Positions 57,090 through 64,000 of a DNA stretch of 64,000 nt are shown here, piece after piece (positions within the stretch are counted from its first letter, which is position 1; each line of letters begins with the position of its first letter). Below the pieces are notes generated by a model, which worked only from the letters and a program-made list of their open reading frames with translations, was not told where the DNA came from and did not search any database. The DNA is taken from assembly GCA_034401135.1 (NCBI GenBank), contig JAWZSP010000003.1, forward strand, positions 4,898,001 through 4,962,000, in the 5' to 3' direction. Source of the stretch: Volutella citrinella. Taxonomy: Eukaryota > Ascomycota > Sordariomycetes > Hypocreales > Nectriaceae. Both the position numbers and the translations under genes were made by a program.

Positions 57090-57232
57090 AGGGTTAGGGT
57101 TAGTAGGTTACAGCTTGTTAAAGAATTAGCTACTGTTAGTGTCAGCTGCTGTTAGTGTTAGGTGTCAGGGCTAGGATGAGGGTTCTGGCTCAAGCCTCAG
57201 AGATCAGAGTTGTCAATACGTTGGCTTTGATG
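57090..57232 (+). repeat. TTAGGG-like degenerate repeat, right copy
   Basis: It begins AGGGTTAGGGTTAGTAGGTT, one base different from the left copy over 20 bp. Its second half is an inverted relative of the middle copy and shares the exact stretch GATCAGAGTTGTCAATA. Confidence 0.65.
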
Positions 57233-57751
57233 TTCGTACCAGTGGCCCACACATTTTGGCCTGGCACTGGTCAGAGCGGAGATGAGGATGGTGGGTCTCA
57301 GGATCCTTTGCGGGCGTTATGGGTAGTTTCGGCTATGGCTAGCCTTTCGGCCGTGGTTCGGGAATGACTCGGCCCTGGACTCGCTTGCTAGAGCCGTCCA
57401 ACGCCTAGGAGCTGGGTAACCCCTGCTGGAATCTCACCCACATAGTGACATGGAGGGAAGCATTGGAGGCCGCATGACTGGTCGGCGGCTGTGCGAGCCT
57501 CGGCCATGGAGATGGGCGCGTGGCTTCCCCGTGGGGTATTGTCTGGGGAAATGGACGGCGTTTCGTGATGTGGCCGCCATGCCTGAATGTAGACTGTCGA
57601 GCATTCTGCCATTGGTGATGGAATCATGGAACGCCGAGCTTTCGGCCAGTCAATATACACAGAGTATATATCACTGGCATGAACTTCAGAGGAAGCAGAT
57701 ATTCAAGATCAATAGGCATGGTATTCAGATATCTTGCACGAGATGTTGCTT
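57233..57751. other. Intergenic region, no supported gene
   Basis: The sequence between the right repeat copy and the MFS gene has only short overlapping frames and no domain that I recognise. Confidence 0.45.
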
Positions 57752-59409
57752 CTATAGAGTATATCTGAATCCCTCCCGTCCCTCGCAAAGAAACTTGCCC
57801 TCGTCTGCCAGCTTGTTCTGGCGCCTCAAAATAAGCATGGTCACACCAGCAATAATAATAGCCGCAATGTTGACTGCCATGACGGCAATAATTCCTGGGA
57901 GGTACTGGGGTGCGTCTTGCTGGCCTGCGACCTGTTAGACTAGCTCATGTTATCTTCACCTTCAGGACTTACGGAAGACCATGCTGGAGTAAATGCCGCC
58001 AACTCCGCTGATGCTGATCAAGATGGCGGTAGAAACGGAACGCCGAGCGTCGCCAACAATGTTGTTTGCCTGCCAGGCCATAGTTGTCACTGGGGCAGTT
58101 AGAATGGCTGTCTTCTGCGTGTTCAAGCAGGCGGTATACTCACCGACGAGACCGTTAGCACCAGACACGCCCAGAAACGTGCCGATGTAGCGAGGGGTAG
58201 GGCTCTTTAGCCAGGCAGTCATGCAGAGTCCAATGACACCAATCAGACCTTGGAAGATGACAAATGGTCCTCTCATCTTGTACTTGTCTGCCAACCACGA
58301 GACAAAGTACGCCTCGATGACGGAGAAGAGCGACGGGGGAGAGCTGAGAATAAAGGACATTTGCAGCGAGTATCCGAGCCCGCCTCGCAGAATCAGTGGG
58401 AGGAAGAACAAGAATGCGTACACTCCAACGGCGCCAGCCATGTACATCAAGGAGAATGCCCATGGCTTCCAGTCCGCCGCAGTCTTGAGGATAATCTTCA
58501 TCGTCACCGGCTCGTGGGTCTCTGGGCCACGATCTTCGGCGAGCCTCTCCTGGACGAAAGCCTTCTCCTCAGGCGTGAGGAACTTGTTGGCAGATTTGGC
58601 ATGGGGGAAGTCGATGATGATGAACCATGAGCCGATGCCTGCAACAACAGTAATGGCACCTTCGATAATGAAGATCCATCGCCACCTTGATGAGTTAGCA
58701 CTTGATTTACGGGTAAAACTGGACTGTCATCATACCCTTTCCATGGGTGGTAGTTGGCAATTTGGATAAGGCCATAGGCGAAAATGTTGGCAAAAGCTGA
58801 CAGGGCGGCGGCAGTCAAGAAGAAGCCTGCCATGCGCTTCTGGACCTCGTATCGCTTGTACCAAGAGCTCACCAAATACACGCAGCCTGCAAAAGCTGGT
58901 CAGCTTATCCGCACAATCACTTGATGATCCAACATACCTGGAAAGAAACCGGCTTCAAAGACACCGAGAATAGCTCGCAGCGCTGCGAAGCCCTGCCAGT
59001 TGTGGAGGAATCCAATACCCAGAGATACCAGGCCCCACGCAACGGCGAGGAAGGCAAGCCAGTTTGCGGCACCCAGCCTCTGGATGAATGCATTGCTGGG
59101 AATCTCAAAGACGACGTAGCCAATGAAGAAGACCATGAGACAGATGGACGCCCTGCTGCCCTCAGCCAAGCCGAGATCCTGGTCCATGCCGGAAATGCGA
59201 GCAACGGCGACATTAGATCGGTCAACGAGGGCGATGGTGTAGAGGCAGCCAAGAATAGGCAGAAGACGCCAGTCAATCTTGCGCAGGACGCGCTTCTCAA
59301 ACTTGGCATCGTATGTGGTCTCGACGTCATGATGCTTCTCGAGGTGGTCGACATTCTCCTTTGACGACATGTTGCGCTCGACGTGAGTGGTGTCCTTGGT
59401 GTCTTGCAT
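57752..59409 (-). CDS. MFS transporter, anion:cation symporter family
   Basis: Plasma-membrane carrier of 484 aa. On the minus strand I join 59409-58938, 58886-58736, 58685-58144, 58089-57973 and 57924-57752. The first helix follows RKIDWRLLPILGCLYTIALVDRSNVAVAR, a family signature of the Dal5-like group. Further features are EIPSNAFIQRLGAANWLA, FEAGFFPGC, GWRWIFIIEG at the exon 2-3 junction, and MAWQANNIVGDARRSVSTA late in the protein. The last intron has two possible acceptors; CAG at 57927-57925 gives a hydrophobic last helix and a cytosolic tail, so I chose it. Substrate is unknown; relatives carry vitamins, allantoate or organic acids. The upstream interval to the D-lactate dehydrogenase is a 738-bp divergent promoter. 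Confidence 0.85.
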
Positions 59410-60147
59410 GTTGATCTAGATGACCAAAGATGGGATGCGCGAGTTGGATGTTGGCATCAAGGGTTCCATGGCCAGAATAAGTACTGCAATGGCCGAGTCA
59501 GGTCCGGCAACGGGGAGGTTGACCCATGAAGAATCGACATGGGGTAGCGTGCGGGGAAGGGAGGGGAGCCATGCGACCGGCTGGCTCTAGCAGGCCTTGG
59601 CTCCATAACCGAGTTGCATTCCTCCAAGCCGATTGTGGAGACTTGCCGAATCAGCCATTCTGGAGATGGACACCAGCCTCATGGGAGACGTGTGGAGGGT
59701 CAAGAGGGAGAGGCTACAGGCCGTGCTAGAAGAGCCGGCTATGATATGAACGAGACGCCATCTACACGGGCAAAGTCTACTCACCATTGCAATGGTTCCT
59801 GCATCTCATTTGCACCACACTGGCTCCCCCATGTCAGCTGCTCGACTAAATTTCCTCAACCAGATTAGTGCATCACCACAGCCGATACCATAGCCGGCGC
59901 CATGGCCGACACCGTTACCGAACACCATACCCGACATCACTTCCACCACCGCCGAGCAAAACATCTCCACACTTACCCACTATTGAATGTATCGCGGTAA
60001 CCAAAATATGCTCCATCAGAAGCCCGTGAAATCTTATATGAGGCAGATAGCAACTGCCGTGAGGATTGGTATCGGCCAAGGTTAAATATTTCCTCCTCGG
60101 CACTCAGGGCCGTAGTGTGAATTGATGCGATCAGGATTCCAACGACC
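59410..60147. promoter_or_regulatory. Divergent promoter of MFS carrier and D-lactate dehydrogenase
   Basis: No gene is seen. At about 59880-59935 a run of CCGA/GCCG-type near-repeats (CCGATACC, CCGACACC, CCGAACACC) occurs. No clear TATA box. Confidence 0.4.
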
Positions 60148-61948
60148 ATGAATTCAGCCATGTGGAGACTATCCCGGAGAGTGAAGAATGTTGGCTCCGT
60201 GTGCCGGCCTTCTTGTCGGCAGGCTCGCTGGGCGTCCAACGTCAACGCGGCCCGTTCCTCGGGCCGCCAAAGTGGACGAGTTGGTATGTCGCGACGGGGG
60301 AGTGATGGCTTGAGGTGCGGTCTAATACTTACAAATGGGTAGGAATTGGACTGTTCGTGGCCGGAGTGAGCGGCATTGGCGCAATGGCCTACTTGAACTC
60401 CCCAGAAGAACTGTCAAGAGCATCCACACGCGCCATCTCCGAAGGTCCCAAGGTCCACCATGATGTCTCCACGGCCAACATCGAGGCGGCCTGCAAAGAG
60501 TTTATCACCATAATCGGAGAGGACAAGGTCTCAGTGGCAAGGCACGACCGCGTCACGCACTCCGGCTCTGACTTTCAGTCGTGTGCTTGGTCGGAGGAGA
60601 CGGCCATACTCCCACAAGTCATCGTGTATCCGGATACCACAGAGCAGGTCGCAGAACTCGTCAAGATATGTCATCGGCGGCGGCTGCCTGTGACACCATA
60701 CTCCGGTGGCACGTCCATTGAAGGTCAATACATTACTCAACTGGAGGGAATCTCGTTTGACTTTAGCCGAATGAATCGGATTGTTGAACTCAATACCGTC
60801 GACCTCGACTGTACGGTGCAGCCGGGAATGGGCTGGGTGGACTTGAATGAAGAACTCGCGAGCCACGGCCTCTTCTTCCCTCCCGACCCTGGCCCCGGAG
60901 CCATGATTGGCGGCATGGTTGGCACAGGCTGCTCTGGCACCAACGCTGCTGCGTACGGAACAATGAAGGACTGGGTGCTCTCGCTGACCGTCGTGCTCGC
61001 CGACGGAACCATTGTCAAGACGCGGCAGCGGGCGAGGAAGTCGAGTGCTGGCTACGACCTCACCCGGATGTTCATTGGAAGCGAAGGGACTCTTGGCCTG
61101 GTCACCGAAGCTACTCTGAAGCTCGCAGTCAAGCCGCCGTGTGAAGCAGTGGCTGTGTGTACCTTTCCCAGTCTACGCGATGCGGCGACGGCAGTTCGCG
61201 AGATTTTCTCTCATGGTATCCACGTTGCCGCCGTTGAGATTATGGACGAGGTGCAAATGAAGAGCATCAATGACGCCGACCTCACAAAGCGCAAGTGGAA
61301 GGAGGAGCCTACCCTCTTCTTCAAGTTTGCGGGCAGCGACGAGCTAATCGTCAAGCACATTGCCAAACGCGTCGGCGCCATTTCAGAGAAGAACGGAAGC
61401 ACGACGTACACGTTTGCGTCGGACCAAGCTGAGAGAGAGGACCTTTGGTCTGCGAGGAAGAATGCGCTTTGGAGCATGATGGCTCTCCGGCAGAAGCCAA
61501 CGGACAAGGTGTGGACAACAGACGTTGCTGTTCCTCTGAGCAAGCTGCCCGATATCATCGACTTTGCCAAAGAAGACATTGAAAAGTCTGGTCTCGTGGG
61601 GTCCATTCTCGGGCATGTTGGTGACGGCAACTTTCACGCCCTCATCTTGTTTCCCGAAGAGAAACGAGCTATTGCTGAGAGCATCGTGCATCGGATGGTC
61701 GGCAAGGCTATTGAGATGAAGGGAACGGCTACGGGAGAGCATGGGGTCGGGCTGATCAAGAGAGACTACCTGGAGAAGGAGCTTGGAAAGGAGGCAGTGG
61801 CCCTCATGAGAGCCGTAAGTGCAAAAGTCTTAGATCTGAACTCCCCACCATGATATCTGGCTAATGAAAACAGATGAAAGCAAGCTTGGATCCGCTGTGT
61901 TTGCTGAACTGCGACAAAGTCGTTCGGATGAAGAGACCGCAGCAATAG
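60148..61948 (+). CDS. Mitochondrial D-lactate dehydrogenase (cytochrome), FAD-dependent
   Basis: Oxidises D-lactate to pyruvate and passes electrons to cytochrome c. Three exons, 60148-60283, 60343-61814 and 61874-61948, give 560 aa, usual for the DLD1 family. The N-terminus (about 40 residues, RLSRRVKNVGSVCRPSCRQARWAS) is rich in Arg and Ser without acids, a mitochondrial presequence, followed by a hydrophobic anchor (GIGLFVAGVSGIGAMAYL). The FAD-binding domain shows YSGGTSIEGQY and GCSGTNAAAYG; the C-terminal FAD-oxidase domain shows HVGDGNFHALILF and GTATGEHGVGLIKRDYL. An alternative in-frame ATG is at 60160. The last exon encodes only 24 residues. Relatives acting on other 2-hydroxy acids exist, so D-lactate is the most likely but not the only substrate. 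Confidence 0.9.
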
Positions 61949-62139
61949 AGCGGGCTAGATAAAAGTAGGATATACCTAGATGCATTCCACTGGAAGAATA
62001 GATGGCCTGCAAAGTCTTCTAACCAGGTGATTCATGCTTCCTGAAGCAAGTCACACGTAATCAGTAGCTGTATTGATTCGCATCGAAGATCCAATAAACT
62101 TCCAAATATCTTCTAGTACGAGTTTTAAGATCTCCTTTA

Positions 62140-62906
62140 TTATTTCCGCGTCTCCAAGGCCGCAACCAGATCACTGGATTTTGCTATGGCCCCGAAGATG
62201 CCGCCCTCCTCACATATACTCCTCAATGCGGCGTCATGTAGCGCCTTATCGCCAGCAGCTGACGCATCCGAAATAATAACACAATCAAGGCCCATATCGT
62301 CTGAAAAACACGATCAGTGACATGTAATATTGGTGTGGATTCCCCAAACTTACTCGCGTCTCTCATCGTACTCGTAACACAGACATCAGTCGTCACGCCA
62401 CAGATTGCCAGGTTTTTGATACCTCGAATATCAAGAAGAAGCTTCAAGTCAGTGTTCTGAAATGCACTCCTCCCGGGCTTGTCAATGACAGGCTCCGAAG
62501 GCAAGGGATACAGCTCGGGGATGATGTCGTGGCCCTTTTCGCCTCGGACAAGATGGCGCCCCAGGGGTCCCTCGTCTCCGATTCCCCTGCCACTTGGGTT
62601 GTTTCGGCTGCGTAGCAGCTCTCGGCTGGATAGAGTTGACAGATCCGGGCGGTGGCCTTCCCGCGTGTGGTAGACAGGATATCCTGCCTTGCGGAACGCA
62701 GCGAGTAGTGTCTGTATCTGGGGTATGACAGCCCGTGTCGACTCCACAGAGAGGCCTTGGGAGTCGATGTAGCCGCCTGGGCAGCAGAAGTCCAGTTGCA
62801 TGTCGATGATGATCAGCGCGGTGGAGCCTGGACCCAGAGACGAATCATGGGGCCATTGGTAAGGCTCGGCCGGGATGGCAGTGGCTGGTTGTGTTTCTGA
62901 AGACAT
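62140..62906 (-). CDS. Isochorismatase-family cysteine hydrolase
   Basis: Cytosolic amidohydrolase-type enzyme of 237 aa. Two exons on the minus strand, 62906-62354 and 62300-62140; the donor is GTAAGT and the acceptor follows a T-rich tract. The catalytic triad is visible: D35 in LIIIDMQLDFC, Lys in VIDKPGRSAF and Cys in ICGVTTDVCV. The second exon restores the usual end (NDMGLDCVIISDASAAGDKALHDAAL, then GGIFGAI); reading through the intron would end in unrelated sequence. Family members hydrolyse isochorismate, nicotinamide, biuret or ureidoacrylate; the substrate here is not readable. The gene is convergent with the D-lactate dehydrogenase (191 bp gap). A link between the two is not evident. 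Confidence 0.88.
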
Positions 62907-64000
62907 AGCGCAAGGGAATCAATCTACTACTGTTAATTATTGGAATTTGCGTAAAAACCACTGGGCTAAAGACAAGCGAGGGCGATGCACAGGTGGACAT
63001 TTATACCTGGTCGTTATCACCACTATCAGTCCATCATCCACTTGGTGGCTACATTACCCGATTCAGAATGGCGCTTCGAGTCGTATCTGCAGACCCGCGC
63101 CCTGCTGTTTTCAGCTACCCTGTCGCTGTACTCGGCCTTTCTCGAGTCATTAGAAGGCGCCTGTTGAGGAGTCTGCGACTTTTCTAGCCGCTGTGGGAAT
63201 CTATACCCCCATTCCCAACAACCGTCTGCTTGTGTCCCCACGATAAAAAGAAGGTCGATACTCTTGGCAGAGCTACTCGAAGCCCCCCTAGGGGTGGGGT
63301 GGCCTTTTCAGTTCTCGAATTATATGGCCGATATCCGGGCCCTGATCACCGGTATTCAGAACATGTTCAACTAGTTCTTCCATCCGCCCCAGCACCCACT
63401 CCGGTGTGCTATTCAGGGCATTTTGCTCTTCGTTTGCGGGGAAGTGGGCCGCAACCTCAAAAAGTTTTTTCTTTACCAGCCCACATGGGCATCTTTTGCT
63501 GGCTGCGACACACAGCGCCGACTACGAAGTGTCGTAGCTCTGTCATAACGGCGGCCGTTTCAACCTGGGCAGATATAGATCGGAGCGGGCAGGCAGTAGA
63601 GCGGGCAGGCAGGCCTTTTCAAGTAAGATACAATCCATCGGCAGTGACCGACGGACAGCGCAAGGGGAACAGTCCAACAGGAGCAGTTGCGCACACAGGA
63701 TATTACCCCTCGTTTGCGGGTGGGCGGCCCGCAAGGTTAAAAGGGTATTCTCGTACAAGGCACTTTGGCCAGGCCTCAAAAGGGATCAGCTTTAATAATA
63801 TCTGTAATCTGTCTGGTCTGAATGGCGCAACTGATCTGTTAAACTGGACTGTGAGAAACGTTGAACCAGGAATGCTTGCGGGCCCCCTCGGCATCCAATC
63901 TTCGCTGCTGCTCTACACAGAGTAGACATTGCAAGAAATTAACATCCAGTTTAGTTACGTCGTCCCGCTCATCCATAATGGACCCGAGTGACTCAATCTT
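62907..64000. other. Right-end region, no supported gene
   Basis: This includes the hydrolase promoter. A plus-strand frame open at 63230-63925 has no ATG in its first 80 codons and no recognisable motif, so I do not call it. GCGGGCAGGCAG-type near-repeats occur at about 63587-63612. Confidence 0.45.

Noticed and set aside
54785..57232. An intact transposon bounded by the repeat copies
   Set aside because: No transposase, reverse transcriptase or integrase motif is visible between them, and left and right copies are in direct, not inverted, orientation.
63230..63925. 231-codon open frame near the right end
   Set aside because: It starts with TTG, has no ATG in the first 80 codons, shows no domain or signal peptide and overlaps antisense frames.

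Overview
The window is ordinary nuclear DNA of a filamentous ascomycete (Pezizomycotina; gene content fits Sordariomycetes, probably Hypocreales, but species cannot be read from it). The evidence is GT-AG introns of about 50-75 nt, single-gene transcription units on both strands, three Zn(II)2Cys6 regulators, fungal-type secreted enzymes and a fungal BTB protein. I see no rRNA, tRNA, CRISPR or intact transposon. Exon boundaries below were worked out by hand from splice signals and reading frame; no transcript evidence was available.

Left part (1-26 kb): a secreted type-B carboxylesterase, a secreted short tyrosinase, an NAD-dependent epimerase-like protein, an FAD-dependent amino-acid-oxidase-fold enzyme divergent from a Zn2Cys6 regulator with an operator-rich promoter, a large ankyrin-repeat gene broken by three single-base lesions, a BTB protein, acetyl-CoA synthetase, and a membrane family-2 glycosyltransferase.

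Middle part (29.5-54.2 kb) is the most interesting. A small secreted protein made of 11 near-identical W/Y-rich units separated by Lys-Arg (KEX2) sites is followed by a block that looks like a sugar-acid or pectin-related catabolic neighbourhood: aldo-keto reductase, Zn2Cys6 regulator, anion-type MFS carrier, a four-part adenylation-carrier-reductase protein fused to a gluconokinase domain, a secreted rhamnogalacturonan acetylesterase, an IlvD/Edd aldonate dehydratase, a sugar-porter MFS carrier and a second Zn2Cys6 regulator. An 18-bp sequence holding the 14-bp palindrome CGGATTATAATCCG occurs before the aldo-keto reductase and again in the divergent promoter of the MFS carrier and the fusion gene. 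A related CGGA-N6-TCCG site precedes the acetylesterase. This suggests one regulon.

Right part (54.2-64 kb): a decayed gene with a C-terminal chromodomain lies among three related copies of a TTAGGG-like repeat. It is followed by a second anion-type MFS carrier, a mitochondrial D-lactate dehydrogenase, an isochorismatase-family hydrolase and about 1 kb without a supported gene.
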